The notes: generated from the letters alone by a model not told the origin. A stretch of 16,065 nucleotides of DNA from an uncultured Veillonella sp. (GCF_938010505.1 NZ_CALLVP010000133.1:1-16065); one strand, 5' to 3'; shown: positions 7,859 to 14,888, counted from the first letter of the stretch. A program made the numbers and translations.

Positions 7859-8490
7859 ATGAAAAAGATAGCTACTAATGAGCTAAAGTCTGTATTATTA
7901 AAACATTAATACGATTTGATGAGTTTTGTAAAAAAAATGATATTAAGTATAGTCTTGCGTATGGTACAGCATTAGGTGCCATACGATATAAAGGATTTAT
8001 TCCATGGGATGATGATGTCGATATCCTTATGATGAGATCTGAATATAATAAGTTTGAAATGGCTTGGAAAAAGTATATTCAAAATAATATGGATCATTAT
8101 AAATTATGGTCTGAACTGGATGAGGAAAACTATTTCATTGTGTATGTAGCTAAATTTTTTGATACGGATACTGCATTATATGAATATTTTTCTAAAGGGA
8201 AATTCATTGAATACGGTATTTTTATTGATATTTTTGTATTAGATCATATCCCTGTTGAAAAAAGTGAACAAAAAAAATTATTTATGGATGTTCGGCTATA
8301 CTGGAAATTGATTCAACACTTTCAAAAGCATTTTAAAAAGTGGAATAAGTTTGTAAGGAAATATAATCTATCATTACCATCTTTAGATATGATGGCTAAC
8401 AAATTAATTGAGCGTAAAAATCGATATAATCGTGAATTAACACCCCTTGTTTCGGTAGTTCAAGACTATCAAAAGAAAAAGGATCTTAAA
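7859..8490 (+). pseudogene. LicD-family phosphotransferase, frameshifted and truncated by IS30
   Basis: The gene starts at ATG 7859 (MKKIATNELKSVLLKH, then stop at 7907), preceded by GAGGGG. It shifts frame near the A4 run at 7900-7903, after which the LicD signature reads on: LIRFDEFCKKNDIKYS, YGTALGAIRYKGFIPWDDDV with DILM following. The DDDVD acids used for metal and catalysis lie upstream of the first in-frame ATG (8029), so the downstream frame alone cannot give an active enzyme. Homology ends at about 8488, where the IS30 terminal repeat begins; the C-terminal portion of a usual ~260-270-residue LicD is missing and not seen beyond the IS. LicD proteins transfer phosphocholine or similar groups to surface glycans, fitting the neighbouring operon. 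The codons 8491-8535 are IS sequence, not licD. Confidence 0.8.
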
Positions 8491-9565
8491 TTGCAATATG
8501 AAATTGAACAGTACTTAAATCCACTATTTTATTAACTTCTTCTAAAAAGGCCTCTTGTGGTGTTTTGTAATGTAATATTTTTCGTGGCAAATTATTACAC
8601 CAGTGAAGGGCCCGTTGGAGTGTATCAGCTGAGACATTTTCTATTCGCTGCCCTTTTGGAATAAAGCGGCGAAATAGACCATTATGCCGTTCATTAGAAC
8701 CTCGTTCCCAAGCCGAATAGGGATGCGCAAAATAGATAGATAGTATTTCATCTTCAAGTTCAGATATGTCCGCAAATTCTAATCCATTATCAGCGGTTAT
8801 TGTCTTACATATTGTGCCTAATTCAACATTCTTCCTAAAGGTAGTTAACCACGCTTCTAATGTCTCTTTTACATCACAGGCACGTGCTGACGGACAACGT
8901 AACGCTACATATAGTCTGCTTTTACGCTCTAATAACGTCACTAATACGTTATCTGTTTTATTCTTTGTTCCACGAACAGTATCTAATTCCCAATGACCAA
9001 ATTCTTTACGAGTTTCAATTGTAGCATCACGAAGTTCTATGGATTGCCCCGATTTGCGCTTATGTTTTCTGACAATGGATTTTCTCATAGAACGACGTAC
9101 TACCAAAGGCAGATCAATGGCTTTTACCCCAAGTAAACCTTGATGAATATAGTTATACAAAGTTTTTGTACAAACCATTTCATTACGTGCAAATATACAC
9201 TGACGTTTAGCATATCCGACAGCAGCATCAAAAGACCAATGGTCTTTAAATACTTTTTCTTCAACCCAAAGTATGAAGGACTCTATGAAACCTAACTTCA
9301 TTGTATTAAATGAGCCAAGACGTTGTTGTTCATATGTTAATTGCCCTGAATCTGCTATATATACAATACAGGCTTTACCTTGTCGAATTTGGACAACTGA
9401 ACCACGTTTTAGTTCTGTATAAATAGTGGTTCTAGAGCATCCTAATACGGTTGCAATAGCGGTAACAGAATCACCTGCGGCGATTCTCTTTTCTACATAA
9501 AAGCGTTCTTCAAGGTTTAAGTGTTTGTTTGTACGTAATGTCGTGTTATGCTTAATATAGTCCAT
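8486..9565 (-). CDS. IS30-family transposase
   Basis: A 359-residue DDE transposase. The N-terminal helix-turn-helix region (LNLEERFYVEKRIAAGDSVT, then AIATVLGCSRTTIYTEL) recognises the IS ends. The catalytic core shows HWELDTVRG (D195), TITADNGLEF (D259) and ERGSNERHNGL (E292), the spacing and context of IS30 enzymes, followed by the family's RKILHYKTPQEAFLEE C-terminus. A longer frame starts at 9598, but GAGGT lies 7 nt before the ATG at 9565. The degenerate copy at 15662 preserves the same GCAATCACT-ATG-GACTA junction, so 9565 is preferred. No frameshift or internal stop is seen, so it may be active. Confidence 0.92.
   Translation of the reverse strand: MDYIKHNTTLRTNKHLNLEERFYVEKRIAAGDSVTAIATVLGCSRTTIYTELKRGSVVQIRQGKACIVYIADSGQLTYEQQRLGSFNTMKLGFIESFILWVEEKVFKDHWSFDAAVGYAKRQCIFARNEMVCTKTLYNYIHQGLLGVKAIDLPLVVRRSMRKSIVRKHKRKSGQSIELRDATIETRKEFGHWELDTVRGTKNKTDNVLVTLLERKSRLYVALRCPSARACDVKETLEAWLTTFRKNVELGTICKTITADNGLEFADISELEDEILSIYFAHPYSAWERGSNERHNGLFRRFIPKGQRIENVSADTLQRALHWCNNLPRKILHYKTPQEAFLEEVNKIVDLSTVQFHIAI
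8491..8510 (+). repeat. IS30 terminal inverted repeat (transposase 3' side)
   Basis: Reads TTGCAATATGAAATTGAACA on the plus strand. It is the inverted match, 17 of 20, of 9637-9656. The last transposase codons (VQFHIAI) are encoded within it, and the stop codon lies just outside the 20-bp core. Confidence 0.75.
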
Positions 9566-9636
9566 AGTGATTACCTCGGTTAGATTATGTTTGGTCACTT
9601 AAATCATGACACAAGGTTCACTATGGACTTTTTATG

Positions 9637-9656
9637 TGTTCAATTTCATTCTACAA
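9637..9656 (-). repeat. IS30 terminal inverted repeat (transposase 5' side)
   Basis: On the minus strand it reads TTGTAGAATGAAATTGAACA. It pairs with 8491-8510. The same end, diverged, is found at about 15664-15683 on the plus strand. Confidence 0.75.
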
Positions 9657-9739
9657 TTAAGCTATTGCTTTTATCTAAAAATAAATATAGATTCTTATGC
9701 GGCTTTTATCAAAATAATAAATATATATATACTAATCTA

Positions 9740-10771
9740 TCAATCAACGTGCACCGTATGGTGACGGCGCACATTTTCCAACATATTCGCACGAACTGAT
9801 GCTTTTGCATCCAACCGATGGTTACCACCGAACCACGCTGTATCGACGCCTGCTAGACGGAACATAACCTTACCGTAAGGGCTACCGTGCTTATGCTCCG
9901 GTTTATTATAGCCCATATCAACGGAAATCCTCGGTGTGAGCTGCAACTCCGTACCAATCCGCAAACCGTGCTTATCCACACCGCGTCGCAACTGCCAACG
10001 ATAAGCCTCCATGTACACGCGAGCCCAACGAGCATTCTTGAAGCTAGTACCATATTCCGCAGTATACCCATTAGACACATTTTCCAGATGCGTCGCACCA
10101 TCAAGGGAACGCTCGCCAGATACACCGCGATACCAGTTCACACGGAATGCACCGATGCCCGATACATACTCCAACCCGACGCTCATACGACCGTGATTAC
10201 CTCTAAACCGATGGTCATAAAACAGATTGCCGCCGTAATAGTGGTCATCGTTCGCCGCAATTCGACGATAACCGATGCCCACATTCGCCGTCGTTCCTGT
10301 ATCCGCTGCATTCGCCAATCGCTCCTGAGTAAACCAAACATGACGAGATGTCTCATCATAATGACCTAGTGGCTGCAAGGTTTCTACACCGTACAAGGGC
10401 TTCCAATTTTTCTGAAAGCGCAATGACAAAACGGTTCGCTGCATCCACGGCTTCGCCTTCGACCCATGCATCGCAGAATGAACACCAGTCATAACCACCG
10501 CCTGTAACGCAGAGTTAACCGCATCCGTGTCGGAATAACGGGTCGTCTTTTTGTCCGTGGATTCCGGCATTTCTAATCCGCCCTGCCCGATGACATGATT
10601 CGGTGTATGAGACGAATTAACGCGGAATATATCATCTAATTTTATAGAACTATGAACTTGTTTTACAGTGGTCGTCTGCATAGACTGCGCCGTCTTATGT
10701 ACCTGCTCACCCTCCACAGGCATGACAGATATGCCAAAAGCAACCGCCAACAACACTATTATATATTTCAT
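9740..10771 (-). CDS. Inverse autotransporter beta-barrel (intimin/invasin type) without passenger
   Basis: A 343-residue outer-membrane protein. It has a signal peptide (MKYIIVLLAVAFGISVMPVEG), a ~85-residue N-terminal periplasmic segment, and an inverse-autotransporter beta domain from about 105 to 325. Typical pieces are GVETLQPLG, HVWFTQERLAN, NVGIGYRR, GGNLFYDHRFRGNHGRMSVG and GAFRVNWYRGVSG. In intimin and invasin the barrel is followed by a short helical linker and then a surface passenger of Ig-like domains. Here the chain reaches the linker motif (ANMLENVRRHHTVHVD) and stops. The stop lies about 80 bp from the IS30 end, so truncation by rearrangement is plausible; alternatively it is a naturally passenger-less barrel. 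No LysM motif is obvious in the N-terminal segment. The reading frame looks richer in G+C than its flanks by eye. Confidence 0.85.
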   Translation of the reverse strand: MKYIIVLLAVAFGISVMPVEGEQVHKTAQSMQTTTVKQVHSSIKLDDIFRVNSSHTPNHVIGQGGLEMPESTDKKTTRYSDTDAVNSALQAVVMTGVHSAMHGSKAKPWMQRTVLSLRFQKNWKPLYGVETLQPLGHYDETSRHVWFTQERLANAADTGTTANVGIGYRRIAANDDHYYGGNLFYDHRFRGNHGRMSVGLEYVSGIGAFRVNWYRGVSGERSLDGATHLENVSNGYTAEYGTSFKNARWARVYMEAYRWQLRRGVDKHGLRIGTELQLTPRISVDMGYNKPEHKHGSPYGKVMFRLAGVDTAWFGGNHRLDAKASVRANMLENVRRHHTVHVD

Positions 10772-11129
10772 TACACACTCTTACTTACAATCACATCTGA
10801 TTAGGTACATAATAATATACGTTAATTGTTCATTCTCACATCATGAACAAAACATGAAATCATTTCTATTTTATATAAATATATAGATAATTGTCAATGC
10901 AAATAAGATACAATATTAGCCATATATAACTATTCAAACTTTAAAATTATGTCTCAATTATGTCACATAGATTTCTTACCAATTATAAACCCCTATAGAA
11001 TATATTGTATATTTATCGGCAATATGTGAATATTCTATCTACAACACACTTACTTGGTATTATAGTAGCCATGTAAGTCTTTTATGAAAGTTTTGTGAAA
11101 GTTTGTTTTTACACAAAGGAGTGTATACG
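10772..11129. promoter_or_regulatory. Divergent intergenic region between the two autotransporter genes
   Basis: 358 bp, very AT-rich, must hold promoters for both directions. A candidate for the plus-strand adhesin is TTGTCA (10891-10896), 17 nt, TATTAG (10914-10919), which would leave a leader of about 200 nt. A short direct repeat (TGAAAGTTTTG / TGAAAGTTTG) occurs at about 11083-11105 before the ribosome binding site. I see no convincing -35/-10 pair for the minus-strand gene and no riboswitch-like structure. Confidence 0.3.
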
Positions 11130-12653
11130 ATGAGTAAAAAACGTTTTGTATTAGCAAGTGTTGTAATGGTGGCATTATCCGCTTCGGTTTATGCGGCCCC
11201 GATCAATATCGTTGACAACAACGGTAACATCGGCAAGGAAGGCCAAACTTTCACCGCCGGAACAGGAGGCAACATTACCCTCGGCAACGGTGCCGGCGCG
11301 ACGAACGGCAAGGGCAAGGGTATCAATGTGCAAGGCAACAATATAGCCTTGGGTACAGTTGCTGGAGCAGGCTCAACAGGTGGCGGCAATATCAACATCG
11401 GGGCGAAGTCCTTCCGAGACAGTACCGGCGATTTTAACATAACCGTTGGTTTTGCCGCAGGCAATACGAGCCAGTTGACGAACTTCATCGTCATGGGGAC
11501 GCAATCGGGCGAAAAATCCGTAGGTGATAAAAACGTGTGGATTGGGAACTTTCAGGGTGCCAACAGTAAAGCCAGCAATTCCGTAGCCATCGGCTCGAAT
11601 TCGACGGTAAACGGTCAGTTTGACCTTGCCGTGGGGCATTATGTGAACGTAAAAGCCGCTAAAGGTTTGGCCGTAGGCTCTTATAATACACTATCTGAAA
11701 AAGCGACCGCATCCGGTGTATTCGGCCAGGGCGAATACGGCAAAACGGCTATTGATGCGGTCAATTCATACAGTGTAGGTAATTATAACCACATTTCGGG
11801 AGAAAATACCTTTGTCCTCGGTAACAACGTAACCACCTCTCTAAAAAACGGTGTTATCCTCGGCAATGATTTCACAGACGGTGATGTAGTCGGCACCGCA
11901 AGCCATACATTTGAAAATGGTACTACAGTCAACTATGCCGGCACTGCTCCTGTATCAACGGTATCGGTTGGGGCTAAAGATAAAGAACGAACCATCACTA
12001 ATCTCGCTGCAGGTCGCGTGAGCGCTACCTCTACAGATGCGATCAACGGCTCTCAGCTCCACGGCGTTCATCAAATGATTGATGCCCTTGGTAAAAGTAC
12101 CGAGCAACATTTCGACAAGGTTGATAAATCTGTACAACAAGTAAACACTAAAGTTCAGAATGTAGAAAAATCTGTTCAAGATGTCAAAGGTTCAGTACAA
12201 GAAATTAAGAACTCCGTACAAGAAACAACAAATTCGGTTCAACAAGTAGAAAATTCCGTGCAACATGTATCTCAAGAGGTACAGCGTGTCGAATCGGAAT
12301 CCAATAAAGGCGATGCTAGTGCCGCTGCGTTAGCCGCATTGCATCCGTTACCATATGATCCAGATAATCGCGTCCAATACATGGCAGGCTACGGTCATTA
12401 TAAAAATGCTAATGCAGTAGCCTTAGGTATAGGCTATTATCACAAAGATAATCTTCTACTCACCACAGGATTTACCATGAACAATCATGTCATGGCCAAT
12501 GTAGGCATCACCTACAAACCTGGAAAATCTTTGCCTACTACCATGTCTCCTGCCTCTTATAATGCATTGGAACAACGAGTACAAGCATTAGAAACACAAA
12601 ATAAAGATCTCCAAGAAACGGTAAAACGCTTAGTAGATAAACTAGAAAAATAG
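11130..12653 (+). CDS. YadA-type trimeric autotransporter adhesin with C-terminal coiled-coil tail
   Basis: 507 residues, forming a homotrimer in the outer membrane (type Vc secretion). In order: signal peptide (cleavage likely after VYA at 22); a head built of YadA-like repeats such as NITVGFAAGN, SVAIGSNSTV and GLAVGSYNTL up to ~260; a neck with ERTITNLAAGRVSATSTDAI and NGSQLHG (about 278-310); a stalk ~322-390 of strict heptads of the SVQxVxx type; the YadA membrane anchor ~394-464 (AALHPLPYDPDNRVQYMAGY, then VALGIGYYHKDN); and finally a 42-residue coiled-coil segment to residue 507. Most family members end at the last barrel strand, so this tail should lie in the periplasm. ATG 11130 has AAAGGAG 8 nt upstream and gives a clean signal peptide; the frame open from 11103 is not needed. 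Confidence 0.93.
   Translation: MSKKRFVLASVVMVALSASVYAAPINIVDNNGNIGKEGQTFTAGTGGNITLGNGAGATNGKGKGINVQGNNIALGTVAGAGSTGGGNINIGAKSFRDSTGDFNITVGFAAGNTSQLTNFIVMGTQSGEKSVGDKNVWIGNFQGANSKASNSVAIGSNSTVNGQFDLAVGHYVNVKAAKGLAVGSYNTLSEKATASGVFGQGEYGKTAIDAVNSYSVGNYNHISGENTFVLGNNVTTSLKNGVILGNDFTDGDVVGTASHTFENGTTVNYAGTAPVSTVSVGAKDKERTITNLAAGRVSATSTDAINGSQLHGVHQMIDALGKSTEQHFDKVDKSVQQVNTKVQNVEKSVQDVKGSVQEIKNSVQETTNSVQQVENSVQHVSQEVQRVESESNKGDASAAALAALHPLPYDPDNRVQYMAGYGHYKNANAVALGIGYYHKDNLLLTTGFTMNNHVMANVGITYKPGKSLPTTMSPASYNALEQRVQALETQNKDLQETVKRLVDKLEK
12178..12300 (+). repeat. 21-bp heptad repeats in the adhesin stalk
   Basis: Consecutive heptads VQDVKGS, VQEIKNS, VQETTNS, VQQVENS, VQHVSQE and VQRVESE are encoded by diverged 21-nt units. 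Gain or loss of units would lengthen or shorten the stalk without changing frame. Confidence 0.6.
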
Positions 12654-12724
12654 TAAAACAAGATTTTATGGTAGTCTAATGACTGCTTTCACACAAATAC
12701 ACTAACACACAAAAACACAGAAAT

Positions 12725-12825
12725 AAAAAAGCTGTACACACATAGTCGATTTGAATTACCTTTGATGTTAAATTGGTTTTGACATCAAAGCCGTTCAATC
12801 TAATCTATGTATGTACAGCTTTTTA
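12725..12825. terminator. 100-bp imperfect palindrome, probable bidirectional terminator
   Basis: The outer arms AAAAAGCTGTACA (12726-12738) and TGTACAGCTTTTT (12812-12824) match perfectly over 13 bp. They continue as ACATAG/CTATGT after one mismatch, then a looser GA-TTGAA/TTCAA-TC segment, and an inner perfect stem CTTTGATGT/ACATCAAAG around 12770-12790. Both strands end in T-runs. It lies 71 nt after the adhesin stop and would terminate that transcript. It is longer and more elaborate than an ordinary terminator, so a small palindromic mobile repeat or structured RNA is an alternative. Confidence 0.6.
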
Positions 12826-12940
12826 TGATTATTTATATGTAGTTGTTATTAATATTTGGTTTTAGTCATACGCAGTTTTATAACTATTTAATTAGCATTC
12901 ATTATCATGAGTACATTGTTATAAAGTATTTCATCTCAAT
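12826..12940. other. AT-rich spacer, nothing recognised
   Basis: Between the palindrome and the antisense RNA promoter I find no reading frame with a ribosome binding site and no strong structure. The whole 12654-13069 gap otherwise contains only the palindrome and the antitoxin RNA unit. Confidence 0.5.
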
Positions 12941-12969
12941 TTGACGATATATATCTTTATCCCTATAAT
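12941..12969 (+). promoter_or_regulatory. Near-consensus promoter for the antitoxin RNA
   Basis: TTGACG (12941-12946), a 17-nt spacer, and perfect TATAAT (12964-12969). Transcription should start near 12976 and run toward the 3' end of the holin-like toxin gene on the opposite strand. There is no coding sequence immediately downstream, which points to an RNA product. Confidence 0.75.
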
Positions 12970-12975
12970 ATAAGT

Positions 12976-13082
12976 AGATAGCCAAACGAGTGGTTCCGTC
13001 GGGCTCATCTCAAGAAATAAATACGTGATGAAATGGCCTTTCAGTTATCCAGTTACTGGTAACGAAGGGCTATTTGCTTTTT
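12976..13082 (+). ncRNA. Predicted antisense RNA antitoxin of a type I module
   Basis: A roughly 105-nt transcript bounded by the promoter at 12941 and the terminator at 13035-13082. Its 3' end overlaps the last codons of the minus-strand toxin gene (13070-13082) and its body is complementary to the toxin mRNA 3' region. This convergent arrangement with 3' overlap is the layout of txpA/RatA-type and related holin-like toxin modules. No start codon with a ribosome binding site is present. The role is inferred from the arrangement; the RNA ends are estimates. Confidence 0.65.
13035..13082 (+). terminator. Intrinsic terminator of the antitoxin RNA
   Basis: The stem GTTATCCAG (13044-13052) pairs with CTGGTAAC (13056-13063) around a TTA loop with one bulged T. 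The outer stem is CCTT/AAGG with minor bulges. It is followed by TATTTGCTTTTT. A second hairpin, TATTTGCTTT-TTCC-AAAGCAAATA (13071-13094), lies inside the toxin 3' coding end. Confidence 0.6.
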
Positions 13083-13171
13083 CCAAAGCAAATAAGCGCC
13101 ACAAGTGCTCCAAAGGCAATAACTATGGTCATTACCTCTAGAATTAGCATGATCAACTCATAATCACTCAT
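13070..13171 (-). CDS. Holin-like type I toxin, 33 residues
   Basis: The peptide starts MSDYELIMLILEVMTIVI, continues AFGALVALICFGKSK and ends at TAG. It has one hydrophobic helix (about residues 6-28) and a short basic tail, like the small holin-like toxins of Firmicute type I systems, whose usual N-terminus is a tyrosine-glutamate pair before an ML-rich helix. These peptides insert in the cytoplasmic membrane and disturb it when overproduced. The start is set by an exceptionally strong GGGAGGGG about 6 nt before the ATG. That ribosome binding site is folded into a hairpin in the leader. It has its own promoter (13230-13258), and a converging antisense RNA overlaps its 3' end. It could also be a non-toxic membrane peptide, but the regulatory layout favours a toxin-antitoxin pair. 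Confidence 0.8.
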   Translation of the reverse strand: MSDYELIMLILEVMTIVIAFGALVALICFGKSK

Positions 13172-13179
13172 AGGCACCC

Positions 13180-13201
13180 CTCCCTTCATTTACGAAGAGA
13201 G
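13180..13201 (-). promoter_or_regulatory. Leader hairpin masking the toxin ribosome binding site
   Basis: On the minus strand CTCTCTTC (13201-13194) pairs along its whole length, with one G-U, to GAAGGGAG (13187-13180) across a GTAAAT loop. The paired 3' arm is the toxin's Shine-Dalgarno sequence. This would keep translation low, a known feature of type I toxin mRNAs. Confidence 0.7.
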
Positions 13202-13229
13202 TCCCAACCTCGCCGGCTATCCTAAGATA

Positions 13230-13258
13230 ATTATATGGCGAACATATAAGCGAATCAA
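13230..13258 (-). promoter_or_regulatory. Promoter of the holin-like toxin gene
   Basis: On the minus strand TTGATT (13258-13253), a 17-nt spacer, and perfect TATAAT (13235-13230). The predicted start near 13223 gives a leader of about 50 nt carrying the masking hairpin. Confidence 0.75.
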
Positions 13259-13297
13259 TAAGAATCTATATATAGAAATATACGAAAGTATGTTAGC

Positions 13298-13330
13298 AAA
13301 AAAAGGCAGCAATTTAATCGCTGCCTTTTA
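13298..13330 (-). terminator. Intrinsic terminator of the small exported protein gene
   Basis: GGCAGC/GCTGCC stem with a 9-nt loop, flanked by A-runs and T-runs on both sides. On the minus strand it ends in seven Ts immediately after the stop of the 13333-13659 gene. The symmetry allows function in both directions. Confidence 0.85.
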
Positions 13331-13332
13331 TT

Positions 13333-13659
13333 TTATTTACGCGCCACGCGCATAGCTGCCATCATACCTGGAGATTTCCAGAGGGATTGTCCATTGTCTG
13401 TTGCGAGTTTATTGTTGTCGTAAAATACGTCCGCATTGTAATAGTTGTCATCGCTAGATGTTACTTTATAGCTAAGACCTGCTGTTGTGTACACCGTAAA
13501 ATTGAGAATATCCCCCACTCTCTTTACAGAGTCTTGATCTACATACCAGCTATTACCGTGATACGTCGTAGCATACACATCTTGACGAGCTTCTACATCG
13601 TGAGTATTAATGCCGATTAATACAAGCAGGGCCGCTAACATATATAAGAATTTACGCAT
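13333..13659 (-). CDS. Small exported protein of unknown function
   Basis: 108 residues. It has a signal peptide (MRKFLYMLAALLVLIGIN, cleavage near VEA) and a mature part of about 80 residues including SWYVDQDSVKRVGDILNFTV, YYNADVFYDN and a basic end MMAAMRVARK. The WYVD-DSVKR-beta-strand style resembles small periplasmic or surface proteins common in Negativicutes, some labelled surface-adhesin E-like, but I cannot assign a family with confidence. A longer frame begins at 13683. GGGAGG about 8 nt before the ATG at 13659 and the clean signal peptide decide the start. It has its own -10 box and terminator, so it is a single-gene unit. Confidence 0.8.
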   Translation of the reverse strand: MRKFLYMLAALLVLIGINTHDVEARQDVYATTYHGNSWYVDQDSVKRVGDILNFTVYTTAGLSYKVTSSDDNYYNADVFYDNNKLATDNGQSLWKSPGMMAAMRVARK

Positions 13660-13697
13660 TATAATAACCTCCCATTTTATCAAAATAATACCTAAAT

Positions 13698-13703
13698 ATT
13701 ATA
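13698..13703 (-). promoter_or_regulatory. Extended -10 promoter of the small exported protein gene
   Basis: On the minus strand TGATATAAT forms an extended -10 (TGn-TATAAT), about 40 nt before the start codon. No good -35 is seen at 17-18 nt, which an extended -10 can tolerate. Confidence 0.55.
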
Positions 13704-13725
13704 TCAAAAAATGGGGAAAATTGCA

Positions 13726-14802
13726 TTAAAATGACAGTCTTTTCTCTATGCCTGACTGAATCCGCTCAAGGCTTGGTGTAATAACTTTCATCACAGGTTT
13801 TTCTATGAAAGCTAACCGCACATAGTCTACGGTCATACCGATGACAAAAATAAGCGCTACTATAAGGATTGCATACAGCGGCAATAATATAGAATTATAA
13901 TACTGATATGTTGCCAATATATTGTCCCACATATGATAAAGGAATAACCTATTGTCATGCAATAGGTAAATGCCAAAGGTAGTAGATGCTACCGTATTGA
14001 TCCAAGGACGATAAACGATTTGTGCTTTCAAGAAAAGAATAAATAAACCAATACCTAATAGTAGTTGGAATAGGCCATAATCATTTTTCGTGAAGTAGAA
14101 AATCTGTTTCATATACTCTGGATTTCTCATGGCTAGTACGTCGACGAGGATATCCCCTAGAAAAGCCCCAACAAAGCCTATGGCGCTAACAATAATACCC
14201 ACTTTTCTTGTTATATGTGAGTCGTACAGCTTAATGTACGCCCCCATCGAATAGAACACGATAAAGGAAAAGATATGCTTAAAGCCAAAGGTGGTATGCG
14301 GTAAATTAGGCCACAAATTCAATGCCGTTGGTATTAAGAACCAAATTACCGTGGACCCCACTAGGAGCATAACGTAATATTTATGCTGCAGCCAATGAAG
14401 TACTCGATTGATAATAGGCGTTAGTAAATAGAGGACTAAAAAGTTCTGAGCGAACCAGCTCATGGCGCCAATGGGCAATAGCGCAAGCATCATGTTTCTT
14501 GACGTCACCGTATCGAGTCCTAAACCCATAGCCACGCCCAGCATGGCAATGCTGTAAAACCATATTTGCCCTACTAACTTGGCAAACTTGTGCAGCTTGA
14601 AGCTACTAGAAATCATGAAATAGCCCGTTATCATAACAAAGGCGACTACACCAGCCTTGCCTCCAAGTGCAAATACTTGGAGAAATACCTTATTAAACGT
14701 TAAATCCGGTGTAAAGGGAAATGTCCCATGCACACTAAAATGGTGCATAATAATCAGTATCATCGAAATGATACGCAATAATTCAATATTGCTCTGTCTC
14801 AT
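13726..14802 (-). CDS. Acyltransferase-3 family membrane protein
   Basis: 358 residues with about ten membrane helices. The N-terminus RQSNIELLRIISMILIIMHH is the family hallmark, with the pair H20-H21 at the end of the first helix as the likely catalytic histidine. Later features include GKAGVVAFVMITGYFM (about 48-63) and the helical LLGIGLFILFLKA region. Members move acetyl, succinyl or other acyl groups onto surface carbohydrates or peptidoglycan across the inner membrane. There is no SGNH domain fused at the C-terminus, so it is the short form. GAGGT lies about 8 nt before ATG 14802. It stands alone rather than in an operon with its neighbours. The substrate is unknown; surface glycan is the natural guess given the cluster at 3643-7567. 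Confidence 0.87.
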   Translation of the reverse strand: MRQSNIELLRIISMILIIMHHFSVHGTFPFTPDLTFNKVFLQVFALGGKAGVVAFVMITGYFMISSSFKLHKFAKLVGQIWFYSIAMLGVAMGLGLDTVTSRNMMLALLPIGAMSWFAQNFLVLYLLTPIINRVLHWLQHKYYVMLLVGSTVIWFLIPTALNLWPNLPHTTFGFKHIFSFIVFYSMGAYIKLYDSHITRKVGIIVSAIGFVGAFLGDILVDVLAMRNPEYMKQIFYFTKNDYGLFQLLLGIGLFILFLKAQIVYRPWINTVASTTFGIYLLHDNRLFLYHMWDNILATYQYYNSILLPLYAILIVALIFVIGMTVDYVRLAFIEKPVMKVITPSLERIQSGIEKRLSF

Positions 14803-14868
14803 ACGCTATACCTCATATTTTTAATCTCAAACTATAAAGATACTACATCAACTGGTAACTATACCGAA

Positions 14869-14888
14869 ATGATGTGTATATACATCAT
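14869..14888. promoter_or_regulatory. 20-bp palindrome upstream of the acyltransferase gene
   Basis: ATGATGTGTATATACATCAT has 7-bp perfect arms (ATGATGT/ACATCAT) and is nearly symmetric throughout. It lies about 70-85 bp before the acyltransferase start, a position compatible with an operator. No regulator is identified. Confidence 0.3.

Larger units (their letters stand above)
8488..9658 (-). mobile_element. IS30-family insertion sequence, apparently full length
   Basis: About 1.17 kb with a single transposase gene on the minus strand. Imperfect terminal inverted repeats match at 17 of 20 positions (8491-8510 and 9637-9656). The similarity may extend a few bases outward through CTTAA/TTAAG, so exact ends and any target duplication of 2-3 bp are uncertain by a few bases. 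The left end lies in the licD pseudogene. The right flank does not continue licD, pointing to an adjacent deletion or recombination after insertion. Confidence 0.85.

Noticed and set aside
8029..8535. Independent 168-residue gene starting at ATG 8029
   Set aside because: The frame is open upstream with the LicD signature before this ATG, and the last 15 codons are IS30 terminal sequence, so it is part of a pseudogene.
9587..9799. 70-codon plus-strand frame across the IS30 right end
   Set aside because: It spans the IS terminus and the end of the inverse autotransporter gene, has no ribosome binding site and no recognisable protein; it also does not resemble the missing LicD C-terminus.
9853..10369. 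Frames overlapping the inverse autotransporter gene on both strands
   Set aside because: They are explained by the richer G+C content of that gene; none has a ribosome binding site or plausible domain.
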